DNA of 14,000 bases from Chrysomallon squamiferum (lineage: Eukaryota; Mollusca; Gastropoda; Neomphalida; Peltospiridae). The position numbers were made by a program, and so were the translations under genes. The stretch lies in contig CM022673.1 of the NCBI GenBank assembly GCA_012295275.1, positions 29,042,136 to 29,056,135 on the forward strand, in the 5' to 3' direction. The notes under the pieces were generated by a model that was given only the letters and a program-made list of their open reading frames with translations, did no database searches and had not been told where the DNA came from. This document shows positions 1 to 7,756 of this stretch, in pieces (positions within the stretch are counted from its first letter, which is position 1; every line of letters begins with the position of its first letter).

Positions 1-56
1 ATGAATTGTGATAATTATTTTAATAAATGTATTTTAAATAAAATAAAATAATATAG

Positions 57-91
57 CGCAGAGTAAAGGGTGCAGAAATTTTAGAACTCAG
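57..91 (+). CDS. Cassette 1 Ig1, small upstream exon (5' end uncertain)
   Basis: This is a short coding exon fragment ending at a good donor (CTCAG|gtatgc). Read so that the last two bases (AG) join the first base of the exon at 654, it gives RVKGAEILELR followed by CNG. This aligns with the cassette 3 stretch CRTLGAEHLTFACN and the cassette 2 stretch CKVYGSDLLSMRCN. An in-frame TAG at 54-56 limits the exon to position 57 or later. The likeliest acceptor is the cag ending at 61, which would make a 30-nt exon (62-91, phase 2 to phase 2). The acceptor has a poor pyrimidine tract. The codon CGC at 57-59 sits where the other cassettes have the B-strand cysteine, so that Cys probably comes from an upstream exon outside the window. 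The 3' end is fairly sure and the 5' end is not. Confidence 0.5.
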
Positions 92-653
92 GTATGCATT
101 ACATACCCATAATATTATTTTGAATACATCTATATTGTGATAACTGTTTCAAAATGTGATTTAAATAATATAAAATAATGAAATGTAATATGACTTGATT
201 TGTTGTAACACAACGTAAAGAAAAACGTAAAGTAAAATATAATAATAATAATAATTATTAAAAAAAAAATTTAAGTAAAAATAAATTAAGTAAATTAAGT
301 AAGTAAAGTAAAAAAAAAAAAAAAAAAAAAAAATAAAGCAAAAGTAAAATAAATATGTCTCAATATCCACAAACCATAAATATGAATGAAATATACAGTT
401 ATATAAATTGTATTCTTCTTTTTCTTTGTGCAGCGGTTTTCTACGTATTACGACAGAATAAGCATAATTATTATACTTTTAATAAACACTGTAGATTACT
501 TAAAAGTTTTAAAAGGAGTATACACAAATAACGATACAAAAATTGCATAAACTTGTGCACTGAATATTTATAATTCTTAATGCATTATATAAGGTATTCA
601 TTAATTTTATCTTCTATTTTTTATTATTATAATTTTTTTTTTTTTTTTTTCAG
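92..653 (+). other. Intron within cassette 1 Ig1 (phase 2)
   Basis: AT-rich intron running from the gtatgc donor at 92 to a long poly-T tract and cag acceptor at 651-653. It contains ATA/AAT-rich stretches and an A-homopolymer near 310-332. I see no gene in it; the minus-strand open frame here is Phe/Tyr low-complexity translation of A-rich DNA. Confidence 0.6.
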
Positions 654-868
654 ATGTAACGGGGAGAGAATTCCTGACGGGAACATAGAGAAACATAAGG
701 ACCGAAGTGCTGGGATAATCAGCGTGCGCTACGACATCACCGCTTCCTCTGTGGAGCAGCACAAAGCAGCCTCGCGTCGTGACTTCAGCTGTGAATGTCA
801 CTCCTGGTTCTTCACAGACGCAGGATGGAGCAGCACGAAAAGTGTGACAGGAGTCGTAAAGCTTGCTT
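654..868 (+). CDS. Cassette 1 Ig1, second exon (UNC5-type Ig)
   Basis: This exon encodes the C-terminal two thirds of the first Ig1 domain, about 72 residues. The acceptor follows a run of about 20 T (ttttcag|atgtaac). The first base completes an Arg codon begun in the previous exon, and the peptide opens RCNGERIPDG. The CNGE segment and the late FSCECHSW motif (the CxC pair on the F strand) are hallmarks of the first Ig domain of UNC5 netrin receptors, where an extra disulfide is expected. The exon ends GVVKLA plus one base at donor gtatgt (869), so the junction to the next exon is phase 1. Open translation past this donor runs into low-complexity intron and is not coding. The UNC5-type assignment is by remembered family motifs; the splice sites are seen directly. 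Confidence 0.85.
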
Positions 869-1147
869 GTATGTACTGTCAGCCTCTTCAAGCAGACAAC
901 ACATACATACATAACACATACACACATGTGTTTACTATATATTACAGTTAAATAAATATTTGCAGTGTGGTTTGTATGCTGTCAAGTTACAGTTTTCTTT
1001 ACCTATATTTGTAAGTAACAAAGCGTGGGTGTTCATGTTTTTCCTACGTTTCGTAACTTTTTTTTTTTTTTTTTTCACGAAAAGAAAAATTCCGAACAGA
1101 CTGAGTACAAGTTTGTTAAGAATTTTGTTTCTATTCTTTACGTTTCA

Positions 1148-1193
<46 letters not shown>

Positions 1194-1255
1194 TCTTTTC
1201 CTTTTTTAATTATTATTTCTGACATTCTAATTTTTATTTACTTTTTTTTAAAAAG
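869..1255 (+). other. Intron between cassette 1 Ig1 and Ig2
   Basis: AT-rich intron with gtatgt donor and aaaag acceptor at 1254-1255. It includes poly-T near 1060-1075 and a perfect (ATT)n microsatellite near 1148-1192. The acceptor is preceded by A's directly after a T-rich tract, so it is a little unusual, but the frame and homology of the next exon support it. No gene is seen inside. Confidence 0.6.
1148..1192 (+). repeat. (ATT)n microsatellite
   Basis: About 15 uninterrupted ATT units inside the intron upstream of the cassette 1 Ig2. The Tyr or Ile runs in overlapping frames come from this repeat and are not protein. Confidence 0.9.
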
Positions 1256-1359
1256 CGATCGGAAACAGATTTGTCCAGGAGCCAAGCGACAAAATAGTAA
1301 AACCTGGTTCAACAGTCAAATTCACTTGCAAGCCGCCAAAGGGCGAACCAAAACCAGAG
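1256..1359 (+). CDS. Cassette 1 Ig2, first exon (104 nt)
   Basis: This exon encodes the A to C strands of an Ig2 domain. With one base from the previous exon it reads SIGNRFVQEPSDKIVKPG and continues to FTCKPPKGEPKPE. The RFxQEP opening and the CxPPxGxPxP segment match the start of the second Ig domain of UNC5 proteins, where the Cys is the B-strand disulfide partner. The exon is exactly 104 nt, the same as its three paralogous exons in this window. It enters in phase 1 and leaves in phase 0 at GAG|gtacgt. The partner Cys and the Trp of this Ig fold are on the next exon (1750-1927). Confidence 0.85.
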
Positions 1360-1749
1360 GTACGTAGTCGACACAAACATACGCACACGTACACACGCAC
1401 ATGTGTGGGGACTCTACATAGGCTTGTATACGAGTGTTCTAGTGTGTATATATGTGTGAATGTGTATATGTATGTGTGCTTGTACATGAGTATGTATTTA
1501 TGTATGTATGTATGTATATATGTATGTATATATGGTACGTAAAAAATATTTAAAATACAACTTTTAAATCATAATAAAAATTAACCTCTGTTTACATCCA
1601 TGTTGAACGTATTTTTTATTACTTAAATCCATTAAATGAGCTTGACTACTTCATTACCCAAGCTGGATCATTAAATAACACTCAGTACATCTACACTTGC
1701 TACTGCGATCATAAAAGAGATTTTTTATTTTTCCGCTATGGTTACACAG
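1360..1749 (+). other. Intron within cassette 1 Ig2 (phase 0)
   Basis: Intron with gtacgt donor and ttacacag acceptor. Its 5' half is rich in CA/GT and TATG microsatellite (about 1370-1530). The remainder is AT-rich unique sequence with no gene that I can support. Confidence 0.6.
1441..1532 (+). repeat. TG/TATG-type microsatellite
   Basis: Imperfect tg, tatg and tatgtg units, with the most regular part (atgt)n near 1497-1530. It is intronic low complexity and generates a spurious Tyr/Thr/His frame on the minus strand. Confidence 0.75.
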
Positions 1750-1927
1750 ATTACTTGGATGCGCAATGGTGCCAGGGTTTCAGAGAGACAGCACCAGAAC
1801 ATCAGAGTGCGAGACGGAGTGCTGACAGTGTCACGTGTCACACGGAGAGACATGGCCGACTTTTCCTGCATGGCGACCAACATCGCTGGCAGCAGAACGA
1901 GCGGAAAGGCGAGATTAACAGTGTCAG
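1750..1927 (+). CDS. Cassette 1 Ig2, second exon
   Basis: This exon completes the first Ig2 domain, about 59 residues. It begins ITWMRNGARV, where W is the conserved core Trp after the C strand. It continues through DGVLTVSRVTRRDMADFSC, with the D-x-A/G-x-F/Y-x-C motif of an I-set Ig F strand, and MATNIAG, then ends ARLTVS plus one base at G|gtaaac. The start is fixed by the acacag acceptor at 1748-1749 and by an in-frame join to the previous exon (phase 0). It leaves in phase 1, which fits the exon at 2261. A frame opening upstream of the acceptor is intron. I-set Ig assignment is secure; UNC5-type comes from the cassette as a whole. Confidence 0.88.
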
Positions 1928-2260
1928 GTAAACAACTGAAACAAACAGAATAAAACACAATTCTGTGATTTATAGATTCAGTTATGTTTATATAGCGTAA
2001 GCTACTGATGTTGATATTTACCACAAATAAATAAATAAATACAAAAAAACAAAAACAAATCCAGAACAAAAACAACAATTAAAAAGCCAAACAAAAAACA
2101 ACAACAAATAAAAAAAACCAAAAGCAGCAACAAACTTTAAAAACGGTTACATTTTTAACCTCGACATTTTGTGTTTAACATTTGTAACTTGCAGTCAGTC
2201 GTGTTTTGTGTAAGTGACAGAATGAGTTGTAAAGTTTTGTGTTATAATCGTGTTGTACAG
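1928..2260 (+). other. Intron between cassettes 1 and 2
   Basis: A-rich intron (many aaac/aaaat stretches at 2030-2140) between donor gtaaac and acceptor ttgtacag. It is phase 1. No gene, and no additional linker exon, was recognised. Confidence 0.6.
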
Positions 2261-2438
2261 ACAGAGCTATGGACTTCACCACGCATGCGCCTGCTGTGAC
2301 CCAGACTTCTCTCGAGACCCGCCCCCCTCCAGGAAGACCTTCATTCCAGAAAGATCTGGACGAGTTCTATTACATAACACGACAGAATTACGTGACACTG
2401 ACGTGCAAGGTGTACGGTTCAGACTTACTTAGTATGAG
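2261..2438 (+). CDS. Cassette 2 linker and first half of Ig1
   Basis: This exon starts after ttgtacag and is entered in phase 1 (G from the previous exon makes GAC, Asp). It opens with about 25 residues of Thr/Pro-containing linker (DRAMDFTTHAPAVTQ and onward), then the Ig1 A and B strands: RPSFQKDLDEFYYITRQNYV, TLTCKVYGSD, LLSMR. The YYITRQNYVTLTCK stretch parallels YYIIKDKPVTITCR of cassette 3 and NYIIKGKPVVLSCR of cassette 4. The first Ig1 Cys is present and lies 12 residues before the second Cys on the next exon, as in cassettes 3 and 4. It ends AG|gtaagc in phase 2. A different, wrong-frame ORF covers this exon, so simple ORF calling misses it. Confidence 0.87.
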
Positions 2439-2675
2439 GTAAGCTGTGTTTCGTTTTCCTACGTGCGTCTGTCACAGATACTGTTTGGAGAAACTGTTTT
2501 TATTTAATACATTGAATGGAAGTACTAAGCTAGCATTAAGCCAGTTACATTGACACTGTTAGCCTTTTAAATACAGGCATATTTCCGTATCAAATAAAAC
2601 GTTTAGTTATTAAATTCAACGACATAAAACAAATGAATAGAAATCTAAAACTAACAATGCAATCATTTTTACCAG
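2439..2675 (+). other. Phase 2 intron splitting cassette 2 Ig1
   Basis: A 237-nt AT-rich intron, gtaagc to tttaccag. It interrupts an Arg codon just before the second Ig1 cysteine, exactly where the cassette 1 intron (92-653) lies. The corresponding position in cassettes 3 and 4 is uninterrupted. Confidence 0.8.
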
Positions 2676-2902
2676 GTGCAATGGTAAGCGACTGGATCGA
2701 GAGGAAGCTAAAGTGAGACAGGAAGTAGACAGGAGGACAAACAAACGAATTATCGAAGCCTCGACGAACGTGACACGTTATCAGGTTGAGTCGTTCCAAG
2801 GCGACACTGAGTTCACCTGTCAGTGTTTTGCCTGGTACAAGGTCACTGGCTCACAGAAGTGGCAAATCCACAAAAGTTCCAAGGGAAAAGTCGTGACTGC
2901 TT
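2676..2902 (+). CDS. Cassette 2 Ig1, second exon
   Basis: This exon encodes the rest of the second Ig1 domain, about 75 residues. The first base completes Arg, followed by CNGKRLDREEAKVRQEVD. The region NVTRYQVESFQGDTEFTCQC carries one N-glycosylation sequon (NVT) and the UNC5-type CxC pair, followed by FAWYKVTG, and it ends KGKVVTA. Two Cys here plus one on the previous exon give the four-Cys pattern of UNC5 Ig1 together with the CxC. The donor is T|gttagt at 2903, so the intron is phase 1 and the next exon contributes AT to form Tyr (A-Y-L). Reading on past the donor would give a stop (TAG) at once, which confirms the splice. Confidence 0.88.
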
Positions 2903-3254
2903 GTTAGTATAATTTCTTTTTGGTACCCATGAATGTTTGTGGCGGGTATGTTTATGTGGGTATGTTTGTGTGTGTGTGTGTGTCTATGTAAGTATGTATG
3001 TATGTATGTATGTATGTATGTATGTATGTATGTATGTATGTGTTATGTATATGTGTGTGTGTTTGTGTCTGTATGTATGTGTATGTTGGTTTCTCATTAA
3101 ACATTTATTCTATATTTATAAACTTCATGTAACTGTGCACACAATATAATTACCATTTGTTTTGAGTTTTCTGTGTGTTTTTATTATTATTATTGTTGTT
3201 GTTGTTATTATTTTATTATTTATTTATTCATATGAATTCCTTTTATAAATTCAG
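2903..3254 (+). other. Intron between cassette 2 Ig1 and Ig2
   Basis: Intron gttagt to ttcag, dominated by microsatellites: a (GT)n run then a (GTAT)n run near 2965-3045, and an ATT/GTT-rich stretch near 3181-3230. Cys/Val/Tyr-rich frames over this region are microsatellite translation. Confidence 0.65.
2963..3085 (+). repeat. (GT)n / (GTAT)n microsatellite
   Basis: A short (GT)n run, about a dozen near-perfect GTAT units at 2990-3040, then degenerate GT-rich sequence. It lies wholly inside an intron about 60 nt after the splice donor. Confidence 0.85.
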
Positions 3255-3358
3255 ATTTGGGACTTCGGTTCCAGAAGGAACCAAGAGACCAGATTGTGAA
3301 GCGTGGGGAAACAGCGACCTTTGAATGTTCGGCGCCAGAAGGAAACCCGAAACCAAAG
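3255..3358 (+). CDS. Cassette 2 Ig2, first exon (104 nt)
   Basis: This is the first exon of the second Ig2. With the preceding T it reads YLGLRFQKEPRDQIVKRGET, then ATFECSAPEGNPKPK. The A-Y-L-x-x-x-F-x-x-EP junction is the most UNC5-like join in the window, since vertebrate UNC5 proteins have a very similar A-Y-L...F...EP connection between Ig1 and Ig2. The Cys in FEC is the B-strand disulfide residue. The exon is 104 nt, entering in phase 1 and leaving in phase 0 at AAG|gttagc, identical in size and phase to its paralogues. The acceptor is ttcag at 3253-3254. It contains no ATG, so ORF tracks omit it. Confidence 0.88.
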
Positions 3359-3894
3359 GTTAGCTTTCGCAGTTACACTTACTGAAGATGAAATACGTAT
3401 TTGTATCAGTATTTAATCAGTAGATGACAAATATAAATAGTATGGTTACTGTAATACTAGTGAAAGAGAACAATCTTGCATTTCTCAGTGAGAATATTTA
3501 CAGATTAGAGTGAAATTCAGCGATTTCAAACCTCTCGATGGAAACGCTTATATATATTTGTTTTCATTTACCGAGGACTCCTAAGGCAACTGTTATATAT
3601 TAATATATTAATAAGGTTTGTTGACAAATACTTTTTCGCCCTTTGAGATGGTTCATAAAAGTAACGTGCTCTTTGGTAACTTAAATCTTTATCAGAAGCA
3701 TTGTTTTCATTGTTACACAGAGTACTTACTGGAAATAATTCGCCTTATAAGGCTTGATGTAAAAAAGCTTCAACAAATCAGCTTTAGACCTTAAACAAAG
3801 ACCACCTCATTAATATGTTTTAATCGTAATATTTAAATATATAAATGCATTAGTGTTCATAAGATAACGCAACAAGTTTTAACTGTATTTACAG
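3359..3894 (+). other. Intron within cassette 2 Ig2 (phase 0)
   Basis: 536-nt AT-rich intron, gttagc to tatttacag. Mostly non-repetitive, with a short palindromic (tatatattaatatatta) patch near 3593-3610. No gene or RNA element recognised. Confidence 0.6.
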
Positions 3895-4078
3895 CTGTAC
3901 TGGTCAAAAGATGGCGCGCGAATTGACGCGCACTCTGACAGAAGGATCAGGGTCCTGCTGGACGGTGGTCAGCTGGTCATCCGGAACGTGAAGTTTTCCG
4001 ACGCCGGATCCTACAAGTGCGAGGCTGAAAACCCTGCCGGGATGAAGATGTCGCAGCCGGCCCTCCTCACGTTGGAAG
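3895..4078 (+). CDS. Cassette 2 Ig2, second exon
   Basis: This exon completes the second Ig2, about 61 residues. It begins LYWSKDGARIDAHSDRRIRV with the core Trp. It continues through GGQLVIRNVKFSDAGSYKC, a textbook I-set D-A-G-x-Y-x-C F strand, then EAENPAGMKMSQPALLTLE plus one base. The donor is G|gtgagg, phase 1. The exon is noticeably more GC-rich than its flanks. It is 184 nt, compared with 178, 181 and 181 for the paralogues. It joins in frame to either the 24-nt exon at 4622 or directly to the exon at 6414, because all are phase 1. Confidence 0.9.
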
Positions 4079-4621
4079 GTGAGGTCGTGTGGGAACGTAA
4101 GCTGTGTTACATTTCCTTGTCGAGGATTTGAACCAGAGACACTCCAGTTTTAGTTCGTTATGTAAAATTACACCTTTTTAAAAAAAAAAAAAAAAAAATT
4201 GTGTTTAAGTGAAACCGAAATGGGAATAGTGAAGAAATTTATTTAAAAAAAAAAAAATTATAATTCGTTATTTAAAATTATAATGAAAAAAAAAAAAAGA
4301 AAAAGAAAAATTGTGTTTAAAACCGAAATTGGAATATTTTAACGAACTAAAATTACAATTAATCAGATTAATCAAAAATCAGTTAAGAAAAAAAAATTAA
4401 CAAAAAGATAAAATTTATATGTCAAGATGGCTTTCATGATATGAAAAAAAAAAAAAAAAAAAATCAATAAAAGAAATAACAGATGATTTCACATATGATA
4501 CAAAAGATCATTATTTCAAAACTAATTAAAGTCAAACTAAAAGCAAAAACACGAAGTTTAATATAAAGATTCCAGGTTTACAATAAACGTGCATACATTT
4601 CTGACGATGACTTCTTTTCAG
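4079..4621 (+). other. Intron after cassette 2 Ig2
   Basis: A-rich intron, gtgagg to cttttcag. It holds several A homopolymers (about 4181-4198, 4246-4257, 4286-4298, 4444-4461) and a duplicated, inverted-repeat-flanked segment annotated separately. No gene seen. Confidence 0.55.
4148..4352 (+). repeat. Short element with 13-bp inverted ends and internal direct repeat
   Basis: TTTTAGTTCGTTA at 4148-4160 is the exact reverse complement of TAACGAACTAAAA at 4340-4352. Inside, a segment beginning ttcgtta (4154 and 4264, about 110 bp apart) recurs, ending in aattgtgttta(a) and then accgaaat.ggaata (to 4230 and about 4336), with poly-A in the middle of each copy. It could be a small non-autonomous element or a local duplication; no coding capacity and no clear target-site duplication. 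Confidence 0.5.
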
Positions 4622-4645
4622 AAATGTTCATTCCTCCTATCGAAG
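4622..4645 (+). CDS. Candidate 24-nt linker microexon
   Basis: A 24-nt stretch lies between a strong acceptor (gacttcttttcag) and an acceptable donor (GAAG|gtaaat). Entered in phase 1 it reads E-MFIPPIE and leaves in phase 1. It therefore fits between the cassette 2 Ig2 and cassette 3 without changing frame, adding an eight-residue hydrophobic/Pro linker. Support is purely from splice sites and phase, since the peptide is too short for homology. It could be optional, or a chance pairing of sites in intron. Confidence 0.5.
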
Positions 4646-5276
4646 GTAAATAAACAGAGAGGTTTGCGTGAAATTCACTGTTATGTTAATTACGTATGCT
4701 ATAATTATATAAAGTAATATTTTAAACATACAGTTGGCTACACAAGGTATGCTGTATTTCTTATTCTGAAAACTAGAGAGAACAAGTTACTACCTCTGAC
4801 CCTTTTCAGTGTATGGTATAACTTCTGAGAAAATCTTTGATAATAACTGAAAATATTCATGAATTTTGGCACGGAAATAACTAAGAAAGAAATTGAATAA
4901 TGTTTCTATTATTATTATTATTATCATCATCATCAAATTTAAGTAGGTACACTGTTCTAGAATATATTACATATTTATATATCTTAGAATGAACGAAAAC
5001 CAAAAGATTATAGTAAAAATCATATTTAAAACTGTTGGTTAATTATAATTTTTCAATGAAAATATAATAAACTTGATTAAATATATAATAATAATGTATC
5101 TAAAAGAATAATAGGGTATTTATTATTTTTAACCTCATACTGTAATAATAATTGTCAAAGAAAGAAAAATCTATTTTAACGGTGAATAAATAATTATCAT
5201 TTATAAACGAATACAGATCAGTTGTCGTTATAAACGAATGTAGAATAATTACAATAATTTTTTTTATTTGTTTTGG

Positions 5277-5388
5277 TTTATTTATTTATTTGGTTTATTT
5301 ATTTACTTATTTACTTATTTATTTATTTATTTATTTATTTATTTTTTTATTATTGTATTTTTATATTAAATTTATTTATTTATTTGTT
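5277..5388 (+). repeat. (TTTA)n microsatellite
   Basis: Long run of TTTA/TTAT units with interruptions, repeated more briefly at about 5584-5608. Intronic; produces a false hydrophobic Leu/Tyr/Phe frame resembling a membrane protein. Confidence 0.85.
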
Positions 5389-5813
5389 TACTTCAGTTTT
5401 CGTCTCGCTATAGCAGTCTCTGTTTTATTTATTTTTGTACAGCATACTTTGTGCATGCTGTTGTTCTGGTTCAGTGCATGTCTGCTGGGGTCATCTTGAC
5501 ATAATAATACCATACACATTATCCAACACCTACCTGTTATATATTTGATTTTATCCACATCATTACCTGACCATTACATTCTTTTTATTTATTTATTTAT
5601 TTATTTATCGTTTAATTTTTTTTTTGCGGTGTTTAAGTTTGCTTTTGATTCGGCTGTTATTAACAAAGCAATTTTCGAGTTATAGAAAAATAAACAAAAG
5701 AAAAATGCCCATGGATTTTTGTTACAAAATTTTTATATTTTTCAAATTATTAGTATTACCGTTATATCTGAAATTCTTTCAAAGCCTTATTACTTTCTGG
5801 AACCCTAAAATAT

Positions 5814-5868
5814 ATCTATATATTTATTTTATTTATATATATATTACTATATATATATATATATATAT
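5814..5868 (+). repeat. (TA)n-rich microsatellite
   Basis: Imperfect TA/TATATT run including a nearly pure (AT)n stretch at about 5848-5868. Intronic. Confidence 0.75.
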
Positions 5869-6122
5869 TACCTGGAGTATATCTATGAATCAAATCTATA
5901 TGTAATACAGCTGGTATTTTATTGTCCATGTGCATCTACTGTAGCCTGCTATTTCCACACGTTTCAGCTAAGAGCATGTGTACTAATTAATTTTGTTTCA
6001 GCTTCAGTAGTTGTTTTTGTTGTTCTAAGCAATCGGCAAGACACAACGTTTCATAGAACTGGTTTTAGGTGAAGGGTTTGTTTCCTTTTGTTTCTGTTCT
6101 TGTTACAGTATCGCTTAAAACA

Positions 6123-6123
<1 letters not shown>

Positions 6124-6153
<30 letters not shown>

Positions 6154-6224
6154 GATTATTATTTTTTTTTATTGTTGTTGTTGGTGTTATTGATTGTTTT
6201 TCTAAACTTTTATTTATTTATTTA
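6124..6224 (+). repeat. ATT / T-rich simple repeats
   Basis: (TTA)n at about 6125-6152, followed by poly-T and TTG units and a short (TTTA)n run. Intronic. Confidence 0.75.
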
Positions 6225-6413
6225 TTTACCTTGTATAGTTCATAAGTCATAAATATTTATAAATATCAACTATCTACAAATATCTTAACGATCTATTCAG
6301 AACTGTTTCAAGCAGCGGTAGTTTAAAATTTCATTCTCTGTTCGAGTGAAAACTTATACGAGCGAGGTCAGACTTTGTTCCACGCTAACGTTTCACCACG
6401 GCTTCTTCAACAG

Positions 6414-6872
6414 GCGAAGACGTCGACAAATCTGAATCATCAACAACGGAAGAACCGTCTCCGACACCAACATCGGAACCAGAGCCAGAAACGACGGCAG
6501 AGCCCACGTCTACGACCCCAGAAGAAACGACCGTGCCGGTGTTGACACCCGGGGTGCCAATTTTCACGAAGCTGCCAGAACCGGTTTACTACATCATCAA
6601 GGACAAACCGGTGACGATCACGTGCCGGACTCTGGGTGCCGAGCATCTCACGTTCGCCTGCAACAAAGTGACGGTGCCCGAGGCGTTCAACGACACGTAC
6701 ACGGCCTTCGACCCGGAGACCAATCTGAAGATTCTGGAAAGAAGCATTTCAGTGAAGAGACAGAACGTAGAAAATTACGACCACTACGAGTGTGAGTGCA
6801 CTGCTCTGTACGCTCTGCCTGAAGCGCAGGACTGGATCAGAATGTCAAAGAAAACCAGAGTTGAAATCGCTT
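6414..6872 (+). CDS. Cassette 3 linker plus complete Ig1 in one exon
   Basis: This 459-nt exon is entered in phase 1 (G|GC, Gly) and leaves in phase 1 (T|gtaagt). Residues 1 to about 47 are an acidic Thr/Pro/Ser/Glu linker (opening GEDVDKSESSTTEEPSPTPT) that looks like an extended, probably O-glycosylated spacer. Residues about 48-153 are the third UNC5-type Ig1: PIFTKLPEPVYYIIKDKPV, Cys at 71 and 83, one NDT sequon, and YECEC with the CxC pair at 127 and 129, ending TRVEIA. Unlike cassettes 1 and 2, no intron splits this domain. ORF calling misses the linker because the first ATG-like codon lies inside it. The acceptor is cttcttcaacag at 6411-6413. Confidence 0.9.
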
Positions 6873-7296
6873 GTAAGTACTAAATTTTTTGTTGTTTTTT
6901 TTCGTTTTTTTTATGTATAATAACTTTTTTTCGCCTTTTTTTTTATGTATAATAACTTTTTTTCGCCTTTTTTTTAATGTATAATAACTTTTTTGAAAAA
7001 CAAGGAATTTTACTTTACCTTAAATGTTTCTCTTTTTTTTTCAATATTTATTCTGAAAAATTATGTGGAATAATTCTTTTTCTTTCAAATCTCAGATAAT
7101 TGTTTAAGACTTGTAAATTTTAGATATTTTTTAATAAATGAATGTTACTCTAATTGTACAGAGTTGTAGAGAAATACACAAACTCATTTTTTTTTCATCA
7201 TGCATAAAATTACGAATTAGCATTGAGTTAGCATGCAACATTTTAAGCATGCGAGTATAAAGACAGAGATACAGCAAATATTTTCGTTTTTTTCAG
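6873..7296 (+). other. Intron between cassette 3 Ig1 and Ig2
   Basis: T-rich intron, gtaagt to gtttttttcag. Its 5' part is a 32-bp tandem repeat annotated separately; the rest is T-rich unique sequence with no gene. Confidence 0.6.
6905..6994 (+). repeat. 32-bp tandem repeat, about 3 copies
   Basis: Units of the form atgtataataac, t-run, cgcc, t-run start at 6913, 6945 and 6977, a period of 32 bp. The third copy has one inserted a and loses the cgcc half. It lies about 40 nt after the Ig1 splice donor. Confidence 0.85.
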
Positions 7297-7400
7297 ATAT
7301 TAAAAAGCGATTCATGCAGGAGCCGGTCAGTCAGAGTGTGGAGATGAAGGTGACAACTGAAATACCGTGCAGGCCACCAAAAGCAAATCCAGAACCAACG
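7297..7400 (+). CDS. Cassette 3 Ig2, first exon (104 nt)
   Basis: This is the first exon of the third Ig2. With the preceding T it reads YIKKRFMQEPVSQSVEMKVT, then TEIPCRPPKANPEPT. The A-Y-I-x-K-x-F-x-QEP join and the PCRPP motif closely parallel the Ig1/Ig2 junction and the Ig2 B strand of UNC5 receptors, where the Cys forms the Ig disulfide. It enters in phase 1, leaves in phase 0 at ACG|gttagt, and is exactly 104 nt. The acceptor follows a strong T tract (ttttcgtttttttcag). Confidence 0.9.
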
Positions 7401-7516
7401 GTTAGTTATCACTGCTGATTTTTTTATTTTGATTTTTTTGTCTTTTCAGTTTTCAACATACAGAACCATTAAAAATATATTCATTTTTCACTTCCCGATA
7501 AACAGAATTTAACAGC

Positions 7517-7547
<31 letters not shown>

Positions 7548-7756
7548 ACTAAAATTTGCCTTAGCCTATCATGAACAAGTCTTAAGGAAACAGTTGGAAC
7601 GGGAAATAACTGCTGTGTAGCGAGCCTCTGAGCTTCATCCAACACAGATGATAGGTCTGACGTCTACGTATCACCATTATTAAAATGTAATTAGAAACTG
7701 TTCACCCATTATTCAGTCATTTACTGAAAACTGTCATTTTCTGTATTTCACTTCAG
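7401..7756 (+). other. Intron within cassette 3 Ig2 (phase 0)
   Basis: Intron gttagt to atttcacttcag. It contains a run of about 26 A at 7520-7545. No gene recognised. Confidence 0.6.

Larger units (their letters stand above)
4646..6413 (+). other. 1.8-kb intron before cassette 3
   Basis: Long AT-rich intron from gtaaat (or, if the microexon is not used, part of 4079-6413) to cttcttcaacag. It carries ATT/ATC, (TTTA)n, TA and further ATT repeats. Frames of 69 and 93 codons on the + strand are Leu/Ile/Tyr/Phe-rich and arise from these repeats. I find no additional Ig, TSP1 or other recognisable exon. Confidence 0.6.

Noticed and set aside
161-370. Hydrophobic Phe/Tyr/Leu minus-strand frame resembling a membrane protein
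   Set aside because: Translation of poly-A/AT-rich intron; no Ig or other domain and no splice support.
4113-4134. Minus-strand GGTTCAAATCC resembling a tRNA/SINE B box
   Set aside because: The flanking bases do not form a T-arm stem, and no A box or tRNA fold is seen.
5290-5905. Two hydrophobic + strand frames (69 and 93 codons)
   Set aside because: Derived from (TTTA)n and (TA)n repeats; no acceptor/donor pair in the right phase.
6001-6069. Possible exon after tttgtttcag encoding a Val/Phe-rich stretch that might be a membrane segment
   Set aside because: Its only plausible donor (TTTTAG|gtgaag) leaves phase 2, incompatible with the phase 1 exon at 6414.
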